A stretch of 7,898 nucleotides of DNA from JALSIF01 sp026981635 [NCBI: bacterium] (lineage in GTDB: Bacteria; 4484-113; JALSIF01): contig JALSIF010000309.1 of assembly GCA_026981635.1 (NCBI GenBank), forward strand, positions 1-7,898, read 5' to 3'. The notes beneath the pieces are model-generated. The model ran no database searches and had not been told where the DNA came from. It was given only the letters and a program-made list of their open reading frames with translations. Each line of letters starts with the position of its first letter. The stretch's first letter is position 1. Both the position numbers and the translations under genes were made by a program. Positions 1 through 6,409 of this stretch are shown here, in pieces.

Positions 1-650
1 TTCTCCAGGGTGGTGCCGGCAAAGACTTGGTCGCCCGGTTCCTTCTCCCTTGGAACTGCCTCGCCGGTGAGGGCGGCCTCGCTAACTAGACCACTACCCC
101 TAACAACCCTACCGTCCAAGGGAATGTGTTCACCTGCGATCACTTGGATCAACGTACCGGGTGAGACCTCCGCACTGGGGACCATCAGAGCTTCTCCCCC
201 CGGAGTAATCACTCTCGCCTGATCAGGCTTGAGGGCTAGCAGGGCAGAAAGGCGCAGGTTCGCTCGCTTGACCGCGAAGCTCTCCAGAAACTCAGCAAAT
301 TCAAAAAGTACCACCACTACGACGGCCTCGGTCCAGGCACCAATAAACATTGCTCCGGCTACTGCCACAGTCATCAGGGAGAGGATGCTGGGGCGAAGCT
401 TTATGAGTCCCCTGACTCCCCGGGGGTAGATGTCCCAACCGGCGATAAGAGCAGACAGCAGGTAAAGGGGAAGCACCCACAAGTCTTCTGCTCCCCATTT
501 GACAGCCAGCTCTGCGGCTGCGAGAAAGACAATTGAGACCACTAACCGCCAGAACATCGGCCGGGAAGTGAGCTCCCTTATGAAGCCCAGTTCGTCCCCG
601 GGCTGCTGTTGGTTGTCCAACGTGCAAGCGCCACCACAATCACTTCCCAA
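1..650 (-). CDS. cadA: P1B-2-like heavy-metal (Zn/Cd/Pb) ATPase, N-terminal part, cut by the window edge
   Basis: Inner-membrane efflux pump for divalent soft metals, by family. The first 216 residues are visible: membrane segments near 35-52, 57-72, 90-104 and 106-122, then the actuator domain with TGEAVP at 195-200. The segment GAWTEAVVVVLF around 104-116, followed by AEFLE, resembles the ZntA/CadA subgroup rather than the copper one. The phosphorylation DKTGT and the metal-site CPC lie beyond the edge and cannot be checked. I chose a TTG start at 650-648: GGAGGTGG (664-657) sits six bases upstream, and the start overlaps the end of the repressor gene by 11 bases, indicating translational coupling. 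With this start there is no ferredoxin-like HMA domain (no GMxCxxC); only a short C5-G-G-A-C9 motif precedes the membrane part. An internal TTG (codon 11) is a weaker alternative. GC (about 53% in two hand-counted lines) is well below that of the repressor gene. The subgroup call is likely, not proven. Confidence 0.85.
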   Translation of the reverse strand, partial: MGSDCGGACTLDNQQQPGDELGFIRELTSRPMFWRLVVSIVFLAAAELAVKWGAEDLWVLPLYLLSALIAGWDIYPRGVRGLIKLRPSILSLMTVAVAGAMFIGAWTEAVVVVVLFEFAEFLESFAVKRANLRLSALLALKPDQARVITPGGEALMVPSAEVSPGTLIQVIAGEHIPLDGRVVRGSGLVSEAALTGEAVPREKEPGDQVFAGTTLE

Positions 651-1014
651 GGGAGGCCACCTCCATCCCAGGGAGAGCACATTCCCTGGCCTTCTCCAGC
701 AGGCCCCTGAGGATGGGGCAGGCCAGGCGGTAGTAGACCACGTTGCCGTGGCGGCGAGAACGTACCAGCCTTGCCTTGCGCAGGTAGCGCAGGTGGTGGC
801 TGGTGGCGGAGGGCGAGATGCCGGCCACCGAGGCCAGGTCGCATACGCAGAGTTCGCCGGTGATCAGGGCCATGAGGATGCGGAGGCGGCTGGGGTCGGC
901 CAGGGCCTGGAAGCGGTCGGCCAGCTCCAGTACCTCCAGCTCACCCGGCAGAGCCCGGCGGGCCCGCTCCACCGCCTCGGGGTGTTGGTGGGTGATGGTG
1001 CAGCGGTCTTCCAT
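640..1014 (-). CDS. ArsR/SmtB-family metal-sensing repressor, CadC/CmtR-like
   Basis: A 124-residue winged-helix repressor expected to bind its operator as a dimer and release it when metal binds. The core is typical: ALADPSRLRIL (37-47), the metal-box ELCVCDLA (54-61, C56 and C58), then the recognition helix SPSATSHHLRYL (67-78) and the wing HGNVVYYRL (89-97). C5 in the N-terminal tail together with the CxC pair matches the arrangement of the CadC site for Cd/Pb/Zn; C99 and C112 are additional cysteines. The gene starts at ATG 1014, with no Shine-Dalgarno sequence before it and the promoter -10 box ending only seven bases upstream, so the message is probably leaderless. It is the first gene of an operon with the metal ATPase, whose start it overlaps. 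GC is high (about 65-73% in hand-counted lines), unlike the ATPase downstream. Family assignment is firm; the exact inducing metal is inferred. Confidence 0.93.
   Translation of the reverse strand: MEDRCTITHQHPEAVERARRALPGELEVLELADRFQALADPSRLRILMALITGELCVCDLASVAGISPSATSHHLRYLRKARLVRSRRHGNVVYYRLACPILRGLLEKARECALPGMEVASLGK
657..664 (-). promoter_or_regulatory. Ribosome binding site fixing the TTG start of the metal ATPase
   Basis: GGAGGTGG on the minus strand, six bases before TTG 650-648, lies inside the last codons of the repressor gene. No ATG or GTG in the ATPase frame lies between the repressor stop region and the first membrane segment except Met32, which sits right at that segment, so this site decides the start. 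Confidence 0.6.
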
Positions 1015-1021
1015 AGGTGAG

Positions 1022-1050
1022 AGTATATGAGCAACTGCTCATATAGTCAA
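1022..1050 (-). promoter_or_regulatory. Sigma-70-type promoter of the repressor-ATPase operon
   Basis: On the minus strand TTGACT (1050-1045) and TATACT (1027-1022) are separated by exactly 17 bases; each matches the consensus at five of six positions. The predicted start of transcription, about seven bases past the -10 box, falls at about 1015, immediately before the repressor ATG at 1014, so little or no 5' leader is expected. Confidence 0.8.
1024..1045. promoter_or_regulatory. ArsR/SmtB-type operator palindrome
   Basis: TATATGAGCA (1024-1033) and TGCTCATATA (1036-1045) are perfect 10-base arms around a two-base centre. The layout and the TGAGCA-N2-TGCTCA core resemble the 12-2-12 operators of SmtB/CadC-type repressors. 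It fills the spacer between the -35 and -10 boxes of the repressor promoter, so bound repressor would block RNA polymerase: a classical autoregulated metal switch. Confidence 0.85.
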
Positions 1051-1094
1051 GTGGACAGAGAGGGGGAACGGAGAGGGTTGGGTTAGGTGATATC

Positions 1095-1111
1095 ATACCC
1101 CCAACGGGTAT
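1095..1111 (+). promoter_or_regulatory. Candidate CsoR/RcnR-type operator upstream of copA
   Basis: ATACCC (1095-1100) and GGGTAT (1106-1111) form an inverted repeat with a five-base centre, 37 bases before the copA start. The G/C-tract flanked by ATA/TAT resembles operators of the CsoR/RcnR copper- and nickel-sensor family. It is unrelated in sequence to the ArsR operator 50 bases away. I could not assign convincing -35 and -10 boxes for copA; TATATC at 1109-1114 is the best -10 candidate and would overlap this site. No CsoR gene is in the window. Confidence 0.45.
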
Positions 1112-1147
1112 ATCCCCTAGTACAACTCCACGTGCGGAGGTCTGATC

Positions 1148-4100
1148 ATGAGCAGTGAGGAAGGCCAGATCCAGGTGATTGATCCGGTCTGCGGGATGAA
1201 GGTTGACCCGGCCAAGGCGGCGGGCAGCTTTGAGTACAGGGGGAAGACCTACTACTTCTGTTCGGAGCACTGCCTAAGCAAGTTCAAGGCTAACCCGGAG
1301 GCATTCACCCAGGAGGAGGGAGAGGAGGAGCCCTCCATCGGTGGGCATATCCACCGTCACCATGACTCTGAGGAGAAGGAGCACCACTGTGGGTGCTGCC
1401 ATGGGGGCCACTCCCACCACTCCCACGACGGAAAGGAGTCCTCCCACCACCATTCCCACCCCCAAGCCCACGCTGCCGCTGCGGTGGGAACCCAGACTGG
1501 GGAAATAAAGGACCCGGTCTGTGGGATGACGGTTGATCCACAGAGGGCAGCGGGAAGCTTTGAATATGGCGGCAGGACCTACTACTTCTGCTCCGAGCAC
1601 TGCCTTGCCAAGTTCAAGGCCGACCCGGAAAGCTTCGTTGGGGTGGCCGCAGAGCCGGAAGAAGTGAAGGATCCGGTCTGTGGGATGACCATCAGCCCCG
1701 AGCAGGCAGCCGGCAGTGTGGAGCACAACGGAAAGCTCTATTACTTTTGCTCGGAGCACTGCCTGCACAAGTTCAGGGAGAACCCGGCAAAGTACGTCGG
1801 GGAGGAGGCTGAGCTTAAGGACCCGGTTTGCGGGATGAAGGTGGACCCGGAGGGTGCGGCAGGCAGTTTTGAATACAACGGGAAGACCTACTACTTCTGC
1901 TCCGAGCACTGCCTTGCCAAGTTCAAGGCCGACCCGGAAAGCTACCTAAAGCCCAAGGAGGCAGAGAGCTACTACTGCCCCGAGTGCGAGCACGAGCAGC
2001 CCGACCCTGGCTACTGCGTCCAGTGCGGGATTGAGCTGGTGCCCAAGGTGGAGTTTGTCCCCGGCGCCGAAGAGGGCGAGGTGGAGTACTTCTGCCCCAT
2101 GCACCCCGAAGTGGTGAGTGATAAGCCGGGGGAGTGCCCCAAGTGCGGCATGGCCCTGGAACCCCGCATCATCAGTGGTGAGGTACCCAAGGGAAGCCCC
2201 GAGCTGGCCGCATTAGCCAAGGACATGTGGTTCTCCATCATTCTGGCTATACCGATTGTTATTCTTGCCATGGGAGATTACTTCCCCGCTTTCTCCGATA
2301 GGTTTCTACCTATCAGCACCAAGCTCAACTATTGGCTTCAGTTCATCTTCATGACCCCGATCATGTTCGGCCCCGCTAGGCGCTTCTACCGCAACGCCTG
2401 GCAGGCATGGAAGGGCAGCCGCACCACCAACATGTTCACCCTGATCACCATCGGAATCGTGGCTGCCTATGTCTATAGCGTCATCGCCCTGCTCTTCCCG
2501 GGGCTCTTTCCACCCGAATTTAAGAAAAACGGGATGGTTGAGCCCTACTTTGAGACCGCCGCGGTGATCACCGCCCTGATCTTTGTGGGCGTTTATCTGG
2601 AGGCCTATGCACGTTACGCCACCAACGACGCCATCCGCAAGCTGATCGGGCTTGCCCCCAAGACGGCGCGGGTGGTCCGCAACGGTGAGGAGGTGGACAT
2701 CCCGGTAAGTGAAGTCAAGGTAGGCGACATAGTGGTGGTGCGGCCGGGGGAGAAGATCCCGGTGGACGGGGTGATCATTGAGGGTGAGAGCCAGGTGGAC
2801 GAGAGCATGGTGACCGGCGAGCCCATCCCGGTGGATAAGGAGCCGGGAGATGAGGTGATCGGCGCCACCATCAACAAGGCAGGCACCTTCAAGTTCCGCG
2901 CCACCAAGGTGGGCCGGGAGACGGTGCTGGCCCAGATCATCCAGCTGGTCCAGGAGGCCCAGGCTAGCCGTCCCCCCATCCAGAAGTTGGTGGACCGGGT
3001 ATCAAGCTACTTCGTCCCCGCGGTGATCGTCATTGCCATCATCAGCTTCTTCGCCTGGCTCTTTTGGGGGCCTAGTCCCTCCCTCAACTACGCCCTGGTC
3101 GCCTTCGTCTCGGTGCTCATCATCGCCTGCCCATGCGCCCTGGGCATCGCCACCCCGTCGGCCATCATGATCGGAACTGGAAAAGGGGCCCTGAGCGGCA
3201 TCCTCATCCGTAACGCCGAGGCGCTGGAGAAGCTGGGCAAGGTTGATGCGGTGGTGATGGACAAGACCGGCACCCTCACCAAGGGCGAGCCGGCGGTGAG
3301 CGAGGTGATCCTGGTTGACGGCGACGAGGCTGAGGTGATGGGTCTGGTGGGGGCTGTGGAGCGGGGCTCCGAGCACCCCCTGGCCGAGGCCATCGTTGAC
3401 TATGTGAAGGAGAAGGGCTACCCGGAGAGGCAGGCCACCGGCTTTGAGGCCATCTCGGGAAAGGGTGCGGTGGCTGAGGTGGAGGGCCACAAGGTGGCGG
3501 TGGGCAACCTGAAGCTGATGAGCGAGCTGGGGATTGATATCGCTCCCCTGAGAGACAAGCTTGAGCGGCTCACCTCCCGCGGTGCCACCCCGGTCTTCAT
3601 CTCCATTGACGGGAAACTCAATGGGCTGATTGCCATTGAGGACCAGCTAAAGGAGAGCAGCATCCCGGCGGTGCGGGAGCTTCACCAGATGGGCATCAAG
3701 GTGATCATGCTCACCGGCGACGACCGCCGCACCGCCAAGGCCATCGCCGAGAAGGTGGGGATTGACGAGGTGATCGCCGAGGTGCTACCGGCGGAGAAGG
3801 CGGCCAAGGTAAAGGAGCTCCAGCAGCGGGGTCTCAGGGTGGCCATGGTGGGCGACGGGATCAACGACGCCCCCGCCCTGATGCAGGCCGATGTGGGCAT
3901 CGCCATGGGTTCGGGAACCGACGTGGCCATCGAATCGGCCGGAGTTACCCTGATGCACAGCGACCCCATGGGGGTGGTAAAGGCGATCAAGCTCAGCCGG
4001 GCCACCATGGTAAATATCAAGCAGAACCTGTTTTGGGCTTTCTTCTACAACACCCTGGGCGTACCGCTGGCGGCAGGGGTGCTCTATCCCTTCATCGGCC

Positions 4101-4195
4101 TGGTGATCAGCCCGGTGTTTGCCGCCGCAGCGATGGGCTTCAGCTCGGTGAGCGTGGTCCTCAACGCCTCCCGATTGAAGTGGGTCAAGGTGTAG
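1148..4195 (+). CDS. copA: Cu(I) P1B-1 ATPase with four N-terminal YHS domains and a His-rich insert
   Basis: Copper efflux ATPase of the inner membrane, 1015 residues, about 200 longer than a typical CopA. The N-terminal array is, in order: YHS1 (10-54; C15, C38, C42), a His/Cys-rich insert (67-108; 16 His, 3 Cys), YHS2 (120-164), YHS3 (173-216), YHS4 (223-267), a CPEC...CVQC zinc-knuckle-like pair (277-293) and a CPMHP...CPKCGM heavy-metal-binding domain (313-338). No HMA GMxCxxC domain is present. The pump core is complete: TM1-4 at about 358-376, 393-411, 429-450 and 468-487; TGEP (556-559); TM6 with CPC (661-663); DKTGT (D705); SEHP (H743); GDGINDAP (902-909); YN in TM7 (967-968); MGFSS in TM8 (996-1000). 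CPC plus YN plus MxxSS is the Cu(I) signature. The start is well supported by GGAGG (1136-1140) seven bases before ATG. It is transcribed away from the ArsR operon and convergent with the metallopeptidase, 28 bases away. Copper specificity is strongly inferred; the role of the four YHS domains (metal capture, sensing or delivery) is unknown. Confidence 0.95.
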   Translation: MSSEEGQIQVIDPVCGMKVDPAKAAGSFEYRGKTYYFCSEHCLSKFKANPEAFTQEEGEEEPSIGGHIHRHHDSEEKEHHCGCCHGGHSHHSHDGKESSHHHSHPQAHAAAAVGTQTGEIKDPVCGMTVDPQRAAGSFEYGGRTYYFCSEHCLAKFKADPESFVGVAAEPEEVKDPVCGMTISPEQAAGSVEHNGKLYYFCSEHCLHKFRENPAKYVGEEAELKDPVCGMKVDPEGAAGSFEYNGKTYYFCSEHCLAKFKADPESYLKPKEAESYYCPECEHEQPDPGYCVQCGIELVPKVEFVPGAEEGEVEYFCPMHPEVVSDKPGECPKCGMALEPRIISGEVPKGSPELAALAKDMWFSIILAIPIVILAMGDYFPAFSDRFLPISTKLNYWLQFIFMTPIMFGPARRFYRNAWQAWKGSRTTNMFTLITIGIVAAYVYSVIALLFPGLFPPEFKKNGMVEPYFETAAVITALIFVGVYLEAYARYATNDAIRKLIGLAPKTARVVRNGEEVDIPVSEVKVGDIVVVRPGEKIPVDGVIIEGESQVDESMVTGEPIPVDKEPGDEVIGATINKAGTFKFRATKVGRETVLAQIIQLVQEAQASRPPIQKLVDRVSSYFVPAVIVIAIISFFAWLFWGPSPSLNYALVAFVSVLIIACPCALGIATPSAIMIGTGKGALSGILIRNAEALEKLGKVDAVVMDKTGTLTKGEPAVSEVILVDGDEAEVMGLVGAVERGSEHPLAEAIVDYVKEKGYPERQATGFEAISGKGAVAEVEGHKVAVGNLKLMSELGIDIAPLRDKLERLTSRGATPVFISIDGKLNGLIAIEDQLKESSIPAVRELHQMGIKVIMLTGDDRRTAKAIAEKVGIDEVIAEVLPAEKAAKVKELQQRGLRVAMVGDGINDAPALMQADVGIAMGSGTDVAIESAGVTLMHSDPMGVVKAIKLSRATMVNIKQNLFWAFFYNTLGVPLAAGVLYPFIGLVISPVFAAAAMGFSSVSVVLNASRLKWVKV
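1576..1634 (+). repeat. 59-base perfect direct repeat in copA, copy 1 (YHS2)
   Basis: Bases 1576-1634 are identical to 1885-1943, with an offset of 309 bases (103 codons). This copy encodes the C-terminal half of YHS2, from the TYYFCSEHC motif through the KADPES stretch. Identity at every third codon position points to recent duplication or gene conversion rather than protein selection alone. Confidence 0.9.
1885..1943 (+). repeat. 59-base perfect direct repeat in copA, copy 2 (YHS4)
   Basis: Second copy of the repeat at 1576-1634, here in the C-terminal half of YHS4. Being in phase, recombination between the two copies would remove or add exactly 103 codons, changing the number of YHS domains without breaking the frame. 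Confidence 0.9.
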
Positions 4196-4223
4196 GAATT
4201 GGAAGGTTAAGGCAGGTTCATCC

Positions 4224-5411
4224 TCACCTGAAGCTGCGCCTGGCCTCAAGAAGGAGGTTGAGGGCTACCACCAGCCACGCCTCCACCTCGTTTAGGCGCC
4301 CGAGTCTGTATCTGTGGTGATGGGCGGATATCAGGCTGTCAATCTGAAAGCCTGGGTAGCTCCCCACTCGCCAGCGGTCGGCGTTAATAAGGACGAAGTC
4401 GCCCCCGTAGTGGCTAAAGAGCTGGTAGCCCTGATAGACCTCAGACTGGGTGTATGCTTCCCGGTAGAAGGCGTCCTCAGCGAAAAACAGCCTCGCCTCA
4501 TCCATCGGGGTGAGCAGGTGGCGAAGGGCAGTTAGGCTTATGGCGTTGGCCAAGCTTTCTTCCACCACCCGCTCAAAGTATTCCTTTCCTGTTTTCCAGC
4601 GAGGGGGAAAGGAGGGCCAGGGTCTCCTTGCCCTGAAATCCATCATGCCATGGCCAAGCTCATGGGACAGGGTCGCAACCAGGTTGAAGAGGAAGCCCCA
4701 CAATAGTCTTCTTGCAAGCACTAAATTTCTCCCCCTGAGCCTCCAGATTACGGGTGTACGGTGATATTTAATCTGTAGTATCCTCCAAGGAAGGATCCGC
4801 CAAATTCCCCAGAGATTCATGGCCGAAGCCGCGCTGGGCGGGAACTTGAGGAACCTCTGCGGGCAGAGTAAGATGAGTGGATCGAAGTAGTCAAAGTCTT
4901 TGTGGCCCTTGGGCAGGTAAAGTCCCCAGGCTGCTAGCCACCAGGTCGGCTTTTTCTTTGGCTCCCTCTTTTCCCCAGCCTCTTCCCAGCCTCCGCCCCT
5001 TACCTGAGTTTCATCCAGTGGGATCCACTCTTCCTCGGGAAGCTCGCGCAGATCTTCCGGGGTTTCAATGAAGGGGGGAGGTGATGGCTTTATGGGACGC
5101 TGGGCCTCCGCAAGCCGGGTGAATATGGACATGAGAAATGGGAAAAGCTCCTCGGGGTCAATCCCCTCCCACCTTTCAACCTCATCAAGGATGCTGTCCA
5201 GAACCTCTCGGGGTACGTACTTGAGTTTGGCTGGGGGATAGATTGAATCAATGGTTCTCGGTGAAACTGTGATAACTGGAATACGGCTCCAGACACTCCT
5301 GAGACCCCGTGATGTGGCAGCCTTGCATAGTGTAGTTATGTCATCACTAAATCTAAAACCAGAGTCCCAGTCGGTGATTGTGTAGGGCCTAAGCTTCTTG
5401 CTGGACTGCAT
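4224..5411 (-). CDS. Putative HELGH zinc metallopeptidase of unknown family
   Basis: A 395-residue protein I cannot name. HELGH at 250-254 is a HExxH zinc-peptidase site, and EESLANA at 284-290 about 30 residues later would supply the third zinc ligand (E284 or E285), a gluzincin-like layout reminiscent of ImmA/IrrE-type HExxH...E(x)AN proteins. The N-terminal 100 residues have no recognisable domain. Residues 104-155 are a Pro/Glu/Lys-rich, probably disordered linker. Residues 156-245 are rich in Trp, Leu and Arg, with a hydrophobic stretch directly before HELGH. HHHRYRLGR occurs near the C-terminus. There is no signal peptide, so it is probably cytoplasmic or membrane-associated. The start is supported by GGAGG (5421-5417) five bases before ATG. 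It stands alone: convergent with copA and divergent from the acetyltransferase. GC is lower than its neighbours (about 45-47% in two hand-counted lines), suggesting separate ancestry. No immunity or phage-repressor partner is adjacent. A catalytic role is inferred only from the motif. Confidence 0.85.
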   Translation of the reverse strand: MQSSKKLRPYTITDWDSGFRFSDDITTLCKAATSRGLRSVWSRIPVITVSPRTIDSIYPPAKLKYVPREVLDSILDEVERWEGIDPEELFPFLMSIFTRLAEAQRPIKPSPPPFIETPEDLRELPEEEWIPLDETQVRGGGWEEAGEKREPKKKPTWWLAAWGLYLPKGHKDFDYFDPLILLCPQRFLKFPPSAASAMNLWGIWRILPWRILQIKYHRTPVIWRLRGRNLVLARRLLWGFLFNLVATLSHELGHGMMDFRARRPWPSFPPRWKTGKEYFERVVEESLANAISLTALRHLLTPMDEARLFFAEDAFYREAYTQSEVYQGYQLFSHYGGDFVLINADRWRVGSYPGFQIDSLISAHHHRYRLGRLNEVEAWLVVALNLLLEARRSFR

Positions 5412-5435
5412 CTATTCCTCCACTAGCAAAGATTC

Positions 5436-5453
5436 CCGCTCGGTATAGAGCGG
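5436..5453. repeat. Short inverted repeat in the divergent spacer
   Basis: CCGCTC (5436-5441) and GAGCGG (5448-5453) flank GGTATA. It lies 25 bases before the metallopeptidase start and could be an operator or a 5' leader hairpin. There is no T-run beside it, so it is not a standard terminator. A near copy of one arm, TTCCGCTC, recurs at 5493-5500. Function is unknown. Confidence 0.4.
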
Positions 5454-5542
5454 ATAGAGATATGATACACCGCCGGTCGGGAAAATGTTTTATTCCGCTC
5501 TCCCGGGATTGGGGCGACTTTTCTGATCACCCCTTCCTCAGC

Positions 5543-5548
5543 TAAAAT
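5543..5548 (+). promoter_or_regulatory. Candidate -10 box of a leaderless acetyltransferase message
   Basis: TAAAAT ends seven bases before the A of the acetyltransferase ATG (5555), and there is no purine-rich ribosome binding site between them or just upstream. This is the spacing expected if transcription starts at the start codon. No good -35 box is seen 16-18 bases upstream, so the call is tentative. Confidence 0.45.
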
Positions 5549-5554
5549 CAGCCC

Positions 5555-6106
5555 ATGCCGGTTTTGGTGGGGGAGCGGGTGCACATCAGGCCCCACCGGC
5601 GGGAAGAGCTGGCCAAACTGGTCAAGCTCAGAAACCGGGGGGTCAACCAGTGGGGCTGGCGGCGCCGCTTCTACAGCCTGGAGGAGATTGAGGCCGAGTT
5701 TGAGCGAAACGGCCTCATTGACCCGGAGCGCCATGTGGTCCTGGCCATCGTGGACAAGAACACCCAGGACTACCTAGGGGCGGTGGAGTACTTCAACATC
5801 AACTGGTTTGACGCCACCGTCTCCCTCTCCATGTACCTGCTGGGGGAGGACCGGCTGGGCAAGGGGATCGGCAGCGAGGCCACCCGGCTCATCGTCTCCC
5901 ACCTGATGGGCGACTTCCCCTTCGTGCGCATTGAGGCGGAGACCACCCCCGACAACCAGGCCGCCCGGCGGGTGCTGGAGAAGAACGGCTTCAAGCTGGA
6001 GGGGACCAAGCGGATGGCCGCCTGGGCAGAGGGCAGGTGGTGTGATCTTTGCCTCTACGCCCTCACCCGCCCCGACTGGGAGAGGCTGCGGGAGGGCGAG
6101 GAGTAG
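5555..6106 (+). CDS. GNAT-family N-acetyltransferase, RimJ/RimL type
   Basis: A 183-residue acetyl-CoA-dependent acetyltransferase, likely cytoplasmic, single domain, normal length for the family. It opens with VGERVHIRPHRREEL (5-19), the usual first strand and helix. The acetyl-CoA pyrophosphate loop is RLGKGIGSEA (about 100-109), and TPDNQAARRVLEKNGFKLEG (about 130-149) is the characteristic motif B region. Substrate cannot be told: members acetylate ribosomal-protein N-termini, other proteins, antibiotics or small amines. The ATG is favoured because the family start aligns there; no Shine-Dalgarno site is present and TAAAAT lies just upstream, so translation may be leaderless. It is transcribed away from the metallopeptidase, and its stop (TAG 6104-6106) directly abuts the stop of the convergent phage-type gene. 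Family confident, substrate unknown. Confidence 0.93.
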   Translation: MPVLVGERVHIRPHRREELAKLVKLRNRGVNQWGWRRRFYSLEEIEAEFERNGLIDPERHVVLAIVDKNTQDYLGAVEYFNINWFDATVSLSMYLLGEDRLGKGIGSEATRLIVSHLMGDFPFVRIEAETTPDNQAARRVLEKNGFKLEGTKRMAAWAEGRWCDLCLYALTRPDWERLREGEE

Positions 6107-6403
6107 CTATCTTTCTAGCCCATTTCCCTGATCTGATGGTGGTGTGACAAGCGGTGGCTCTCCCCTGAGCAGGTCGAGGATCTCCCGGTGCTCGCGGGAG
6201 AGGCGCTCCAGGTGGAGGGTGAGAAGCTCTGCCACCAGCCGGTCATCGCTCTCAAGCTTTTTCTGCAGGAAGCTCTGGTAGCGGGCCTCAAGCTCTCCCC
6301 GCTGGCGCTGGCGCAGGGTGAGGGTACGGGCCAGGGCGAAACTGAGCGGGATGAGCAGTGCCTCCACCGCCGCAATCAGTCTGAGCAGCTCAGCTTCGCT
6401 CAA
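6107..6403 (-). CDS. Small membrane protein with coiled coil, holin-like candidate
   Basis: A 98-residue protein without a recognised family. Residues 5-29 are a likely single membrane helix (Leu/Ala/Ile-rich, ending before RQRQR). Residues 35-80 are strongly charged and helical with heptad-like Leu spacing, suggesting a coiled coil, and the last 18 residues are Pro/Gly-rich. A short N-terminal anchor followed by a charged coiled coil is the design of BhlA/UviB-type holins and some tail accessory proteins, which fits its place as the last gene of a phage-type run; this is inference from layout only. The start is TTG (6403-6401), six bases after the stop of the preceding gene, with only a weak upstream GCAGGG, so it probably depends on translational coupling. 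Its stop abuts that of the acetyltransferase gene. Confidence 0.6.
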   Translation of the reverse strand: MSEAELLRLIAAVEALLIPLSFALARTLTLRQRQRGELEARYQSFLQKKLESDDRLVAELLTLHLERLSREHREILDLLRGEPPLVTPPSDQGNGLER

Positions 6404-6409
6404 GGGGGA

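Noticed and set aside
301-639. Open frame of 112 residues on the minus strand starting near the end of the ArsR gene
   Set aside because: It overlaps the ATPase coding frame, where continuous membrane helices and the TGE motif are found in a different frame.
499-1020. Open frame of 173 residues on the plus strand over the ArsR and ATPase genes
   Set aside because: It covers a confident ArsR gene in antisense and lacks any domain; the frame stays open because of high GC.
1052-1057. TGGACA as a -35 box for copA
   Set aside because: It matches the consensus at five positions, but no -10-like sequence lies 16-18 bases downstream (GGGTTG at 17).
1350-1475. Possible low-complexity or tandem repeat of CAC/CCA triplets
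   Set aside because: The triplets simply encode the His-rich insert in frame; there is no regular repeat unit, so it is kept as a protein feature of copA.
1274-1909. Open frame of 211 residues antisense to copA
   Set aside because: It mirrors the YHS repeats (recurrent segments such as HLHPANRVL and LGAEVVGL are reverse readings of the domain repeats), has no family resemblance and lies wholly inside a certain gene.
3002-3490. Open frame of 162 residues antisense to the copA core
   Set aside because: It runs opposite the conserved CPC and DKTGT region; the length comes from high GC content and codon bias of the sense gene.
4213-4230. CAGGT...ACCTG inverted repeat after copA as a terminator
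   Set aside because: The stem is only five base pairs, the loop is eight bases and no T-run follows on either strand.
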